64,000 bases of DNA from JAWKWH01 sp965204295 (GCA_965204295.1 OZ241973.1:1240001-1304000), one strand, 5' to 3'. Positions 1 through 9,447 are shown, counted from the stretch's first letter. Numbers and translations: made by a program. Notes: a model not told the origin generated them from the letters alone.

Positions 1-1
1 A

Positions 2-1147
2 CGCGACCGGGATCTGCGCGATGCCCGGCGCATGCTGTACGATCGTGAGGACGGTGGCAATCAGCAGTCCGTATGGTCAGGTTATGAAGACTTCGATGTG
101 GGCGAGGAGTGGGTTCACAGGTGGATGCATGCTTATGAGAACTGGCCTTTTGTAATTGGTGGGGATATTATGTCGCCGCGGGTCGTGTTGGGTCATGTAC
201 TCACCCCGGTCAAGCCGAAGAACGGCGTTGTTCGCGTGAAAGTCGACGCCGGAGAACTCAGGGACGAAGCGGAGCGCTTGTCCAGGGCGTGCGGTTCGGT
301 CGTCACCTCCACCTCTTCCGATTGGCTTGCCGGGCGGACCGACACGGGTTCCATGCTGGACCTCCTTGTTCGGCGGGATGCCATAAAGGGTTTGGCGCAC
401 GCGCACGGGTACACCGCGCACGACATCGAGAAACGCGACATGACTGATATTTCCGGCCTGGCGCGCGCAATCGAGGAAGACGGAAATGCCCCCATTGATC
501 CCTGGGTGAAAGGTGAATCGATCGGGATTGTCGTTCGAAGACGCCTGGAGATTCTATTGGGCCACTATTTCGAGTCCGGTGCCTGGCAGCCGGTACTGAC
601 GCTGGCGCAAGGGGTCGCGGTAAACAATCCGGACGATCATGAAGGACGCGAGGGGGATGCTGGCGTCGAGGTTGGGGATAACCCCTTTGAGCCGGCCATC
701 AATTTTGGACCGCAGAGTTCGGGAGTTTTTTCCGGGGATGCCGACTCTTTGTTTCTATGCAGGGTGTCGGATACGGATTATGTGTTTTTTAATCTCGACG
801 GTGACGGCAACATCCGTGAGGAAGAGGCTCCATTTCTTGGAATGAGTGATGGCGGTATTCCCATCATGTCCCGGGAGGGTTGTGCCGCGATGCTAGAGCC
901 ACTGGTCGCGTGGCCCCATGGCCATGACTTTTCACTGCTACCATTCGACGAGCACCGGGACCGCCCTTGTCCCGCCAAAGCCGGCAGTCTCGCCAACATT
1001 GTGTTGAAAAATCTCGCATATTCGGACGAGCCCGAGAGGTATGACAAGCTTCTTCTCGCCGACGCCAGGCGGAAGGAGGAAGTGCTCAAGGCGTTCAGCA
1101 AGGCTCGACATGATGAGTACGAGCAGGCGATCTCGCGACTGGACTGA
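2..1147 (+). CDS. Hypothetical protein, 5' end probably outside the window
   Basis: The reading frame is open from base 2, so the protein probably begins before the window; an ATG lies at 32 but has no convincing Shine-Dalgarno sequence, and the codons before it encode charged residues that look like continuing protein. At least 371 residues follow. It has no signal peptide or obvious membrane segment in the visible part, is acidic in the middle, and ends in a charged, probably helical segment rich in Arg, Lys and Glu. I do not recognise a family or catalytic motif. It reads in the same direction as the secreted protein gene that follows after about 150 bases. It could be an accessory protein of unknown role. 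Confidence 0.6.
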   Translation, partial: RDRDLRDARRMLYDREDGGNQQSVWSGYEDFDVGEEWVHRWMHAYENWPFVIGGDIMSPRVVLGHVLTPVKPKNGVVRVKVDAGELRDEAERLSRACGSVVTSTSSDWLAGRTDTGSMLDLLVRRDAIKGLAHAHGYTAHDIEKRDMTDISGLARAIEEDGNAPIDPWVKGESIGIVVRRRLEILLGHYFESGAWQPVLTLAQGVAVNNPDDHEGREGDAGVEVGDNPFEPAINFGPQSSGVFSGDADSLFLCRVSDTDYVFFNLDGDGNIREEEAPFLGMSDGGIPIMSREGCAAMLEPLVAWPHGHDFSLLPFDEHRDRPCPAKAGSLANIVLKNLAYSDEPERYDKLLLADARRKEEVLKAFSKARHDEYEQAISRLD

Positions 1148-1296
1148 GTCGGCTTCACCCCACCCGGTTACCAAAACAACATTTGCCAACCGGACCTGAA
1201 ATCGCGCATGATGAAAATTGCTCAATTTGCCGTTCTTGTGCGGTTCGGGGCGCATCCTGCAATGCTTTATGTCAATTTTTGTCGAAGGAAAAACAC

Positions 1297-2490
1297 ATGA
1301 CCGTCCGCCCGCGTATCCGTTCGATCCTGGCCGCCTGCGCGGCTCTCCCGCTCGTCGTCGCTTCTCCGGTTTTCGCCTACGAGGCCGACGATGTCGCCGA
1401 CAGATTGGCCGGAGCGCTGGCGAATTGGGGCTATAAGGTTTCCTGGACGTCGGCCAGCATGAACGGCGATGCGATCGTCATGGAGGGAGTCAGGGCCGAT
1501 TTCGGCCACATGGACAGGCAGGTGGAAATTGGAGCGGTCGTTCTCGATGGCGTGGCGGAAACCGATGACGGGGCGTTCACCGTGGAGACGGTTTCACTGC
1601 CCGATTATTCCTTCGAAAGAAGCGGCGTCAAGCTATCCGTGATCGGAACGTCGTTCTCCAATCTCGTCCTGCCGCCGGAGGGCGCCGAAAAGACCTTGCA
1701 GTCCATCATCTGGCCTCATACCGGACTGTCTCTGGCAAGCATCAATATCGCGGGACCGGACGGCGAATTTTTCACCATGGCCAATTTCGATGTAACGACG
1801 AACGTTTCGAATGACGGCGGACAGATAGAACACAGTATGTCAATCGAGAATTTCACGTTGAATTTCGCCGCGCTTCCAGAACCGGAGACCGGAGCGGCTT
1901 TTGCGACCCTTGCGGCTCTTGGATATATAGTGGTTGAAGGATCGTATGATTCATACGCAACCTGGAATCCCGACGACGGTCGGACAGTCAGCAGGATGGC
2001 GATTGACGTCAAGGATGCGGGCACCCTGGATTTCAACTTCGACATTGCCGGCTACACGATGGAGTTTCATGAATCGCTGCAAACAATGCAGAAGCAGATG
2101 ATCGAGGAAGGCGAAAACGAGGATGCCGAAGCCGTCATGCTCGCATTGATACGGCAATTAACCGTTCACTCGGCGAAGATTCGCTTCGATGACAATTCTC
2201 TTACCAACAGGGTGCTGGAATTTATTGCCGCGCAACAGGGGATGAAGCCATCCGATATCGTCAATCAAATCAAGGCGATCCTTCCGTTCGCACTTGCGCA
2301 GTTGAACGATCCGAAGTTCGCGGCCGAGATCACCGCCGCCGTCTCGACCTATCTGGACGACCCGCGAAGCATCGAGATCAGCGTCGAGCCGGGCGCGCCA
2401 CTACCGATCGACACGCTCATCGCGGGCGCAAGAAGCGCACCGGAGCAACTGCCGAACCAATTGGGCGTCAAGGTGACCGCCAACCGGTAA
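1297..2490 (+). CDS. Secreted hypothetical protein with Sec signal peptide
   Basis: Encodes 397 residues. The ATG at 1297 is preferred over upstream in-frame starts because a GAAGGA ribosome site lies 7-8 bases before it and because it begins directly with a signal peptide: basic start (MTVRPR), hydrophobic core, and a likely cleavage after VFA near residue 24. The mature part alternates beta-type sequence with few charged clusters, suggesting a soluble periplasmic protein. Its 'gene expressed on membrane-derived layers' style (residues 35-200 full of VxxDGV and SxxNLV turns) recalls AsmA/DUF945-like periplasmic proteins, but this is only an impression. No catalytic motif is visible. The gene is followed by a convergent aspS. 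Confidence 0.65.
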   Translation: MTVRPRIRSILAACAALPLVVASPVFAYEADDVADRLAGALANWGYKVSWTSASMNGDAIVMEGVRADFGHMDRQVEIGAVVLDGVAETDDGAFTVETVSLPDYSFERSGVKLSVIGTSFSNLVLPPEGAEKTLQSIIWPHTGLSLASINIAGPDGEFFTMANFDVTTNVSNDGGQIEHSMSIENFTLNFAALPEPETGAAFATLAALGYIVVEGSYDSYATWNPDDGRTVSRMAIDVKDAGTLDFNFDIAGYTMEFHESLQTMQKQMIEEGENEDAEAVMLALIRQLTVHSAKIRFDDNSLTNRVLEFIAAQQGMKPSDIVNQIKAILPFALAQLNDPKFAAEITAAVSTYLDDPRSIEISVEPGAPLPIDTLIAGARSAPEQLPNQLGVKVTANR

Positions 2491-2658
2491 AACTCGGGTA
2501 TTTTCCAAAGAAACCGGGTTGCCGATTTCGTTCGGCGGCCTGTTTTTTCGCCATTGATCAAGGCAGGTATCGATAGCTGCCCGAGCGCCGCGCATCGGAT
2601 CGTCAAGACCCATGCGCGCGGTCGCCGAATTGACCGATCTGGCGCGACTTCAGCCATG

Positions 2659-4449
2659 TCAGTCCTTTTTCGGATCCGGCATGACCCGCAGTCCCAGATC
2701 GCGAAGCTGTGCGGCCGATACGCCCGACGGCGCCCCCATCAACAGGTCTTGCGCCTGCTGGTTCATCGGGAACATCGTGACTTCACGCAAGTTCTTCGCG
2801 CCGGCCAGCAGCATGACAATGCGATCGATACCGGCCGCCATTCCGCCATGCGGCGGCGCGCCGTACTGAAATGCCCGATAGAGACCGCCGAATTGTTCCT
2901 CCACCGCATCGCGACCGAGGCCCGCGATCTCAAAAGCCTTGATCATCGTTTCGGGCAAATGGTTGCGCACACCTCCCGATGCAATTTCAAACCCGTTGCA
3001 GACAAGATCGTACTGCCAGGCCTTGATGGTCAGCGGATCCTGCGTTTCAAGCGCGTCCCTGCCTCCCTGCGGCATTGAGAACGGATTGTGCGAGAATTCG
3101 ATCTTCTTGTTTTCCTCGTCCCACTCATAAAAGGGGAAATCGACAATCCAGGCCAGTTCGAACCGTTCGCGGTCGATCAGGTTGAGTTCCTCACCGGCGC
3201 GGGCGCGGGCGTCGGCGGCGAATGCGACAAACTTCTTCGGATCGCCGGCGGCGAAAAAGCAGGCGTCGCCCGCTTCCAGACCGAGTTGAAGACGAATGGC
3301 GTCGGTGCGTTCCGGCCCGATGTTCCTGGCGATCGGTCCGGCGCCGGCAGGCACGCCATCTTCCTCGCGCCAGAAAATATAGCCCAAACCGGGCTGTCCC
3401 TCCCCTTGAGCCCAGGAATTCATTCGATTGCAAAAGGCGCGTGAACCTCCGGTCCTGGCGGGAATGGCCCGGACTTCCGCCTTGTCGTCATTGGCGAGGA
3501 TGCTGGCGAAGACTTTGAAACCCGACCCGCGAAAATGCTCCGACACATTCTCCATCACGATCGGATTACGCAGGTCCGGTTTGTCGGTGCCGTATTTGCG
3601 CATGGCTTCACTAAAAGGAATTTGCGGAAAAGTCCGCGTTACGGGCCTGCCGCGGGCGAATTCCTCGAACACGCCGCGCAGAACCGGTTCCATCGCGTCA
3701 AAAATATCGCGCTGCTCGACAAAACTCATCTCGACGTCGAGTTGATGGAACTCGCCGGGCAACCGGTCGGCGCGGGGGTCTTCATCGCGGAAACAGGGGG
3801 CGATCTGAAAATAGCGATCAAACCCCGACATCATGATCAACTGCTTGTATTGCTGCGGCGCTTGCGGCAGCGCGTAGAATTCGCCCCGATGAATTCGCGA
3901 TGGGACGAGGAAATCGCGCGCGCCCTCCGGACTTGATGCAGTCAGGATCGGCGTCGAATATTCCGAGAATCCCGCTTCGTTCATCCGCGCCCGCATATCG
4001 GCGACGATCCTGGTGCGCATCGTAATGTTGCTGTGAAGGGTCTCACGGCGCAAATCGAGAAACCGGTATGTCAGACGGATGTCTTCCGGATAATCCGGTT
4101 CACCGAACACCGGCAGCGGCAGTTCCCCGGCCGCGGACAGCACCTCCATGTCGCGGGCGAACACTTCCACTTCGCCGGTCGGAAGGTTGGTGTTGATAGT
4201 GTCGTCGGTTCGCGCCTTGACCTCACCGTCAACGCGGACCACCCACTCGCCGCGAACGCCTTCAGCCGTCCTGAAACAGGGTGAGTCCGGATCGGCCACG
4301 ATCTGCGTCACGCCGTAGTGGTCTCGCAGGTCGATGAACAGCAGCCCGCCGTGATCACGAACCCGATGAACCCAACCCGACAGGCGCACGGAAGCGCCGA
4401 CATCCGATTTTCTCAATTGTACGCAGGTATGGCTGCGATAGCGATGCAT
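2659..4449 (-). CDS. aspS: Aspartyl-tRNA synthetase
   Basis: Class II aminoacyl-tRNA synthetase, 596 residues, the normal length of the bacterial type. It charges tRNA-Asp with aspartate in the cytoplasm. In order: an N-terminal OB-fold anticodon-binding domain (about 1-110, with GWVHRVRDHGG), the catalytic core with motif 2 (FRDEDPRADR, about 220-230) and motif 3 (GGMAAGIDRIVMLL, near 545), and the bacterial GAD insertion between them. Alphaproteobacterial enzymes are often non-discriminating and also charge tRNA-Asn; whether this one does cannot be read from the sequence here. The start MHRYRSH is the usual beginning of the family. It is a single-gene unit on the minus strand. Confidence 0.97.
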   Translation of the reverse strand: MHRYRSHTCVQLRKSDVGASVRLSGWVHRVRDHGGLLFIDLRDHYGVTQIVADPDSPCFRTAEGVRGEWVVRVDGEVKARTDDTINTNLPTGEVEVFARDMEVLSAAGELPLPVFGEPDYPEDIRLTYRFLDLRRETLHSNITMRTRIVADMRARMNEAGFSEYSTPILTASSPEGARDFLVPSRIHRGEFYALPQAPQQYKQLIMMSGFDRYFQIAPCFRDEDPRADRLPGEFHQLDVEMSFVEQRDIFDAMEPVLRGVFEEFARGRPVTRTFPQIPFSEAMRKYGTDKPDLRNPIVMENVSEHFRGSGFKVFASILANDDKAEVRAIPARTGGSRAFCNRMNSWAQGEGQPGLGYIFWREEDGVPAGAGPIARNIGPERTDAIRLQLGLEAGDACFFAAGDPKKFVAFAADARARAGEELNLIDRERFELAWIVDFPFYEWDEENKKIEFSHNPFSMPQGGRDALETQDPLTIKAWQYDLVCNGFEIASGGVRNHLPETMIKAFEIAGLGRDAVEEQFGGLYRAFQYGAPPHGGMAAGIDRIVMLLAGAKNLREVTMFPMNQQAQDLLMGAPSGVSAAQLRDLGLRVMPDPKKD

Positions 4450-4715
4450 GGCTCCGGCAATCCGCTTGAAGACATTTACGAGGAAAGGCGGGGCAAATCA
4501 TCCGCGCGCAATTCGAGCGGAAAAGCGCATGAGCGCATCCGTTTGTCAAGGATGAGCCGCTCGGATGCCATCGGATCAGGTTCGGGAGAAACCGATCAAG
4601 TGGTTGAAAACCGTCATTTCAATCGTCTCCGTAAAGATTGGGCGATTGTCGGGCATCCGACTTTGTTGATTGACACCAAAGCAGGTCCAACGACAAATGC
4701 GTGATGCGATTGCAA

Positions 4716-5447
4716 TTACCCGCGGGCCGCACCCTGCGGCGACAAGACGGGCACAAAAACCCGCCGCGATGGGCGCGATGCGACCGGTCTTCCCTGATAG
4801 AGCCGTTTTTGCGCCTCCACGACTATGACGCCGGAGAAAACCGGCCAGAACCTGCGTCCCATCCGCTCAAGCGTATGATGGAAACGCATAAGGGATCGCC
4901 GCTTGGTCGGCGGAAAATGCAGGGCATCCGACCATCCGCCCGGCGTGAAATTGGTTTCCCTGAGCAAATCCGTCATCTGCCCCTTGGAAAACGGTCGCCC
5001 GGTGCCAAAGGGCGTGTGCTCGAAACGCGCCCAGACGCCACGGCGGTTGGGCACGACGATCACAAGCCGGCCGCCGGGCGCCAATACGCGCCACGCTTCC
5101 ATGAGTGTTTCGCGCGGATTCTCCGAGTGTTCAAGAACATGCACCATCAGCATCCGGTCGATTGACGAATCGGCCAGCGGCAACTCCTCCTCAAAGACGA
5201 GCACAGTCGCTGACGGTCCGTTTGGCGGCCAGAGTACAGCGCCTTGTCCTGCCGGCATGAATGCAAACACCCGTTCGGCATTCGCGCCAAACCGGTCGAG
5301 CCACGGCACTGCGTACCCCATGCCGACAAGGCGTTCGTCGGCGAGAGTTTCCCAGACCGAAGACAGCGCCATGGAAATCGAACGTTCCGCCAGCCGGCCC
5401 AGGACAGAACCATAGAAACTTCGCAAATCAACAATGTCGCAATACAT
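4716..5447 (-). CDS. SAM-dependent methyltransferase (class I, type 11)
   Basis: Encodes 243 residues from an ATG at 5447; the longer open frame upstream would run into the control region of the divergent gloB. The fold signature is visible: a glycine-poor motif I (LVGMGYAVPWLDRFG, near 40-55), a conserved VHVLEHSENP post-motif around 110, and the GGRLVIVVPNR strand near 140. Members methylate unknown small molecules or proteins. The gene is divergent from gloB, a linkage common in Rhizobiales, so a joint role in aldehyde or glutathione metabolism is possible but not shown. No transmembrane segment. The substrate is unassigned. Confidence 0.85.
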   Translation of the reverse strand: MYCDIVDLRSFYGSVLGRLAERSISMALSSVWETLADERLVGMGYAVPWLDRFGANAERVFAFMPAGQGAVLWPPNGPSATVLVFEEELPLADSSIDRMLMVHVLEHSENPRETLMEAWRVLAPGGRLVIVVPNRRGVWARFEHTPFGTGRPFSKGQMTDLLRETNFTPGGWSDALHFPPTKRRSLMRFHHTLERMGRRFWPVFSGVIVVEAQKRLYQGRPVASRPSRRVFVPVLSPQGAARG

Positions 5448-5556
5448 GCGGCAAACGTAGCGACGCCGGGTCGTCACATCAAGGAATTGCCGGTACAACA
5501 AGGTGACAATCAAAAACCGCCAACCTATCCTGACGTCTTTGGCAAGTGAGGAAAAC

Positions 5557-6324
5557 ATGACCGTCCAGATCGAACAATTTATGTGCAGAAGCGACAATTT
5601 CGGTGTTCTTGTTCACGATCCGTCCGGTGGAGAGACCGCGATCATCGATGCGCCGGAAGAAGGGCCTATCGTTGCGGCCGTGGAACGCACGGGGTGGAAG
5701 CCGACCCACATACTGACGACCCACTATCATGGCGATCACGTGGAGGCGAACAATGCGCTCAAGTCCCGATACGGACTTGAAATCATAGGCCCGAAATCGG
5801 AGGCTTCCCGTGTGCCCGGCGTTGATCGGTCCGTTTCGGGCGGTGATGTGATCCATGTGTGCGGCGAAGACGTCCGGGTGATCGACACGCCGGGCCATAC
5901 GGCCGGTCATATCGTCTACCATTTCCCGCACGGCGGGATACTGTTTGCAGGCGACACGTTGTTCGCGCTTGGTTGCGGTCGGCTGTTTGAGGGATCCGCG
6001 TCCGATATGCATGGCGCGCTGTCGGCGCTGCGGAACCTGCCCGACGATACGGTCGTCTATTGCGGGCACGAATACACCGAAGCCAATGCCGATTTCGCGG
6101 TCACGGTCGATCCTGCCAATGACGCTCTGCGGCAACGGGCAAAAGAAATTACGGCTTTGAGGGCGGCCGGAAAACCCGCCCTGCCGACAACGATGGCGGT
6201 GGAAAAGGCCACCAATCCCTTTTTGCGCTGGGACGATCGCGCGATCCGGTCTCACCTGGCCATGGAGAATGCCGGCGATGTCGATGTTTTCGCAGAAATC
6301 AGAAAGCGAAAGGATCGTTTCTGA
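5557..6324 (+). CDS. gloB: Hydroxyacylglutathione hydrolase (glyoxalase II)
   Basis: Metallo-beta-lactamase fold enzyme of 255 residues that hydrolyses S-lactoylglutathione to lactate and glutathione, the second step of methylglyoxal detoxification in the cytosol. The binuclear metal motif T-H-Y-H-G-D-H is at residues 55-61, the next histidine sits in TPGHTAGH (about 110-117), the bridging aspartate in FAGDTLF, and the last histidine in YCGHEYT. The C-terminal substrate-binding domain is full length (ends KRKDRF). The start at 5557 follows a GTGAGGA ribosome site; an upstream in-frame start would overlap the promoter region. A remnant DUF985 cupin gene follows directly, as in related genomes where the two genes are adjacent. 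Confidence 0.95.
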   Translation: MTVQIEQFMCRSDNFGVLVHDPSGGETAIIDAPEEGPIVAAVERTGWKPTHILTTHYHGDHVEANNALKSRYGLEIIGPKSEASRVPGVDRSVSGGDVIHVCGEDVRVIDTPGHTAGHIVYHFPHGGILFAGDTLFALGCGRLFEGSASDMHGALSALRNLPDDTVVYCGHEYTEANADFAVTVDPANDALRQRAKEITALRAAGKPALPTTMAVEKATNPFLRWDDRAIRSHLAMENAGDVDVFAEIRKRKDRF

Positions 6325-6325
6325 C

Positions 6326-6491
6326 ATGGAGTACGGAGAACCGAATGAAGCTCGGTCGATCATCGAGACGTTGAGTTTGCAGCCGCATGCCGATGGCGGA
6401 TGGGGAACAACCGGCTGGTGCGCGAAAGCCGCAACGACCGAAAACACCGGCGTTCCGTTTGAAACATCCATGATTTCGCCTGGAAACGGCG
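6326..6491 (+). pseudogene. DUF985 cupin gene, only the 5' part left
   Basis: Immediately after gloB an ATG at 6326 starts a frame whose beginning (NEARSIIETLSLQPHADGGW) is the conserved N-terminus of DUF985/cupin_5 proteins. After about 25-45 codons the resemblance ends, there is no cupin barrel, and the frame runs into the 3' end of the opposite-strand transporter gene. The remaining 100 or so residues of a normal family member are missing. I infer a 3' deletion, possibly by the event that brought in the neighbouring transporter gene. Confidence 0.65.
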
Positions 6492-7379
6492 CTATTCCGC
6501 CTCCGGACCTTCGCTGGCATCGCCACCGAACAGCATCGATTTTGCCGCCAGTATCGCCCCGCCGGTAATCAACAGGCACGCCGCGGCGATGACCGGCGTA
6601 AGCTTTGCACGCCCGGCGGCCACGAGAATGATGGTCGACAGCAAGGGCGCGGCATAGCTGGCCGCGCCAAGAACCTGTATGTTGCCGCGTTTAACGCCGA
6701 AGTCCCAAGCATAAAACGCCGCGCCGACCGGAAACAGACCGAGGCCGGCAATCGCCAGCCACTGTAGCTGACCGACTGGCCATACGGTCTCCTCCAGAGC
6801 CAGATGGCAAACAAGCGAAAGCAACGCGGCGGACAGGCAAAACCATGCGACAATGCTGGTAGGCGCCTGGCTGTATCGTCGCGATAGCAATGAATAGCCG
6901 GACCAGACGATGGCGCATAGTCCGGCCATTGCGTAGCCGTAGATGTAGCGGCCGTCAAACCCGAAACTGTCGCCGCCGGTAATGATAAGTGCTGATCCGG
7001 CTAGGCCGAGCAATGCACCGGCGACGTGATTCCAGCGGAGCATTTCGCCAGGCAGCATCGCGGACCCCACGACGATGAGCAGCGGCCACAAGTAGGCGAT
7101 CAGGCTTGCCTCGGCGGCGGGGGCGTTGCGCAGCGCCGTGAAATAGAGGAAATGATATCCGAAAAGGCCCGCTATGCCCGTGATCCATGCGCCAAACGGA
7201 ATATCGCGTTTATCCGCCGATGGCGAAGACCGTGTAAACATGAAGCCGACCACGGCGCCGAGCGAGAACGCTTGGGCGGACAACTGAAATGGCGGAACAT
7301 TTCCAGAAAGGTCGGTGAAGAGCGCCAGAAGCGCCCACATTGCAACCGCCGAGAATCCTATAATCGTCGCGCGCGCCAT
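6492..7379 (-). CDS. EamA/DMT-family exporter, YddG-like
   Basis: Integral inner-membrane protein of 295 residues with about ten predicted hydrophobic helices, arranged as two EamA repeats (about 5-135 and 150-280). The spacing and motifs such as the N-terminal GFSAVAMWALLALF and the second repeat's WFCLSAALLSL resemble the aromatic amino acid/drug exporters of the YddG branch. The likely role is export of an amino acid or similar metabolite driven by the proton gradient. It stands alone on the minus strand; its 3' end abuts a truncated cupin gene on the other strand. The substrate is not assignable. Confidence 0.85.
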   Translation of the reverse strand: MARATIIGFSAVAMWALLALFTDLSGNVPPFQLSAQAFSLGAVVGFMFTRSSPSADKRDIPFGAWITGIAGLFGYHFLYFTALRNAPAAEASLIAYLWPLLIVVGSAMLPGEMLRWNHVAGALLGLAGSALIITGGDSFGFDGRYIYGYAMAGLCAIVWSGYSLLSRRYSQAPTSIVAWFCLSAALLSLVCHLALEETVWPVGQLQWLAIAGLGLFPVGAAFYAWDFGVKRGNIQVLGAASYAAPLLSTIILVAAGRAKLTPVIAAACLLITGGAILAAKSMLFGGDASEGPEAE

Positions 7380-7627
7380 ATCCCGTCCGAATGATGAGGG
7401 GCGTATCGCGCTTTATCGTGAGCGCAGTATTAACATCACGATGTTCTCGTTCGTCAATTGCTGGCGGAAAATGCGGCACCCGCCGCCGCCAAACCGACCG
7501 GTGATTTCATCATGTTTCCCGATTTTCCTCTCGTTGGCCTCGCACAAACCATATCAGGTTTTCAAGCACCTCATGAAGACAGATTGATGAGCTAGCGGCC
7601 GAACGGCGCAACGTCGGCCAACACTGC
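7380..7627. other. Intergenic stretch, no gene seen
   Basis: Together with the rpmB promoter and leader that follow, this gap is about 350 bases. Open frames here are short, lack ribosome sites and match nothing I recognise. It must hold the control region of the minus-strand exporter at its left side. Confidence 0.5.
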
Positions 7628-7656
7628 TTGACGCCCGCGCCGATTGCCACTATGGA
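7628..7656 (+). promoter_or_regulatory. Candidate sigma-70 promoter of rpmB
   Basis: TTGACG (7628-7633) and TATGGA (7651-7656) are separated by exactly 17 bases and lie about 75 bases before the rpmB start. The same -10 hexamer and spacing occur before rpoZ in this window. Inferred from pattern only. Confidence 0.45.
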
Positions 7657-7731
7657 AGCGTGACTTTTCTCGCGACGCGTCTTTGGTTTTGGTCCGCGAT
7701 AGCATGCTAAGGTTAAAGAAGGTTTTTCGAA

Positions 7732-8028
7732 ATGTCCCGCACGTGTGAGTTGACCGGCAAATCTGTCCTGACCGGCAATAATGTGAGCCACGCCAACAAT
7801 AAAACCCGGCGGCGTTTTTTGCCAAATCTGGTGCATGTGACGCTGATGTCCGAGGCGATGGGTCAGAGCTACCGCATGCGTGTTTCCGCCGCCGCGCTGC
7901 GCACTGTCGAGCATCGCGGCGGCTTGGACTCGTTTTTGGCGAAAGCCGGTGTGAATGAGTTGCCACGGCGCGCGCGCCTTTTGAAAAAGCAGATCGCCAG
8001 GAAGCAGGGCGAAAGCGCGTCGACCTGA
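7732..8028 (+). CDS. rpmB: 50S ribosomal protein L28
   Basis: Ribosomal large-subunit protein of 98 residues, the usual alphaproteobacterial length. It starts with the family signature MSRTCELTGKSVLTGNNVSH and contains the basic NKTRRRFLPNL stretch that contacts 23S rRNA. AAGAAGG lies 9-10 bases before the ATG. It is a single gene with its own promoter candidate, followed after 66 bases by the queuosine precursor transporter gene, with which it may be co-transcribed. No zinc-binding cysteine set is visible (only one Cys), so it is of the zinc-independent form. Confidence 0.97.
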   Translation: MSRTCELTGKSVLTGNNVSHANNKTRRRFLPNLVHVTLMSEAMGQSYRMRVSAAALRTVEHRGGLDSFLAKAGVNELPRRARLLKKQIARKQGESAST

Positions 8029-8094
8029 CCAATCCACACGCTGGGTCGCTTGCGCGCCTGGATGATAGAACCGGTTCCATCACCCGGGACAAAA

Positions 8095-8724
8095 ATGGCT
8101 GTGAATAAATACACGTTCGCGAAGCTGTTGCCCTTCATTACCACGATGGCGGCGGTGGTTGCCGCGTCAAATTATCTCGTGCAGTTTCAGTTTCCCTATT
8201 TCGGGCTTCAGGATTTGCTGACCTGGGGTGCATTCACCTATCCGCTTGCATTTCTGGTAAATGACCTTGCGAACACAAGGCTGGGACCGGCGGCGGCGCG
8301 CCGGGTTGTTTTCGCCGGATTTTCCCTGGCGCTGGCCCTGTCGGTCTGGCTGGCCACTCCGCGCATCGCTATCGCCTCGGGGTCTGCTTTTCTGGTCGCT
8401 CAATTGCTGGATACCTCGATTTTTGATTTGTTCCGCCGAGAGGCCTGGTGGCGGGCGCCTCTCCTGTCATCGGTAATCGGGTCTATCGTCGATACGGGGT
8501 TGTTCTTTGGAATAGCTTTCGCGCCGTATTTTGCGGCTCTCGATCGATTGTTTGACATGCAGGACGGTTCGCTCGCGTCTGCCGTACCGTTTTTCGGACG
8601 TGAAGCGCCATTGTGGATATCGCTTGCCATCGGCGACCTCGGGGTTAAGTTCCTTGTCGCGCTGGCGATGCTCGCACCCTATGGATTGCTGCTTTCGGTT
8701 TTGAAACCGGTTGAAACTCCATGA
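8095..8724 (+). CDS. yhhQ: Queuosine precursor transporter (YhhQ/VUT family)
   Basis: Inner-membrane protein of 209 residues with about six hydrophobic helices. Members import queuosine precursors such as preQ0/preQ1 for tRNA modification. Family hallmarks include the FLVNDLANTRLGPAAARRVV segment near residue 60, the SGSAFLVAQLLDTSIFDLFR segment near 100, and a conserved aspartate in the helix SVIGSIVDTGLFF. The ATG at 8095 is chosen over an upstream in-frame start (8050) because it gives the usual MxxNKYTFxK-like beginning. It lies downstream of rpmB in the same direction. The family assignment is secure, the exact substrate is known only for other members. Confidence 0.9.
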   Translation: MAVNKYTFAKLLPFITTMAAVVAASNYLVQFQFPYFGLQDLLTWGAFTYPLAFLVNDLANTRLGPAAARRVVFAGFSLALALSVWLATPRIAIASGSAFLVAQLLDTSIFDLFRREAWWRAPLLSSVIGSIVDTGLFFGIAFAPYFAALDRLFDMQDGSLASAVPFFGREAPLWISLAIGDLGVKFLVALAMLAPYGLLLSVLKPVETP

Positions 8725-8747
8725 TTACGACCGGCGTTTTTTGCGCG

Positions 8748-9447
8748 CTAATCCGTCAGGATGAGCTCAAGAAACAGATTGCGCTGGAGGATCGAAAGGT
8801 TGTCGTCCGACGTCAGAGATATCCGTTGCCGGTCTCGATTGTCGAAGCGGCGCATCCTCCGGGAATAGGCAACAACTTCGAAGCCCTTGTTCCATCGCAG
8901 TTCATGGACGGGCACCAGAAAGTCGATTTGGCCACTTCGCGGGCCTATACGTTCCGGCCTGATCCTGAATGTCGCTATACGGTGTTTGCACTCGAACGCC
9001 ACGGTGGCCTCGTCACTGCGGACCACAAGCGCTTCGGCATCCGTATGCCGCTTTTCGTCGCTGGCAACGCCATCTTTGCCGACCATCGGCGGCATCGAAA
9101 AATCCGTGACGCCCACAGGCAATCCGTTTGCATCGCGATCGATCGTTCCATGGAGCCAGAATCCGGTATCCGTAACGCCGAGGAATTCTTCTCCGGGTGA
9201 CAGGAATTCGGAATCCGGAGAGCGCACCGAAGTGATCGAGCGTAGAACGCATTTCCATGTCGCCCACGAATTGAAATGGCCTGAATTGCGTTTCCCGCGA
9301 ACCGATCTTGAAGTTGCAGACCGGATAGGTGCGAATTTCTGCGGATATGGAGGATGCTGCCCGACAAAATGCGCCGTCTGCGAAGATCGCCGACGAAACC
9401 GCCGTCGCGCAAACAATTGATTTCAATGCGCGAAACGCCAAAGTCAA
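8748..9447 (-). pseudogene. Esterase-like phytase-family protein, frameshifted
   Basis: Two minus-strand frames together make one recognisable protein. The first begins with a TTG at 9447 that overlaps the cobT stop by four bases (TTGA), giving a signal peptide (MTLAFRALKSIVCATAVSSA) and the start of the mature domain up to FGALSGFR. The second frame carries on with SPGEEFLGVTDTGFWLHG and the rest of the domain to 8748. They join only if one extra base is skipped near 9205-9215. Intact relatives next to cobT in other Rhizobiales are secreted beta-propeller-like proteins of the 'esterase-like activity of phytase' family (PF13449). Either the gene is dead here or the base is a sequencing error; the protein would otherwise be full length. 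Confidence 0.7.

Noticed and set aside
2521..2550. Possible terminator after the secreted protein gene
   Set aside because: The stem is only five base pairs and is separated from the T-run by six bases.
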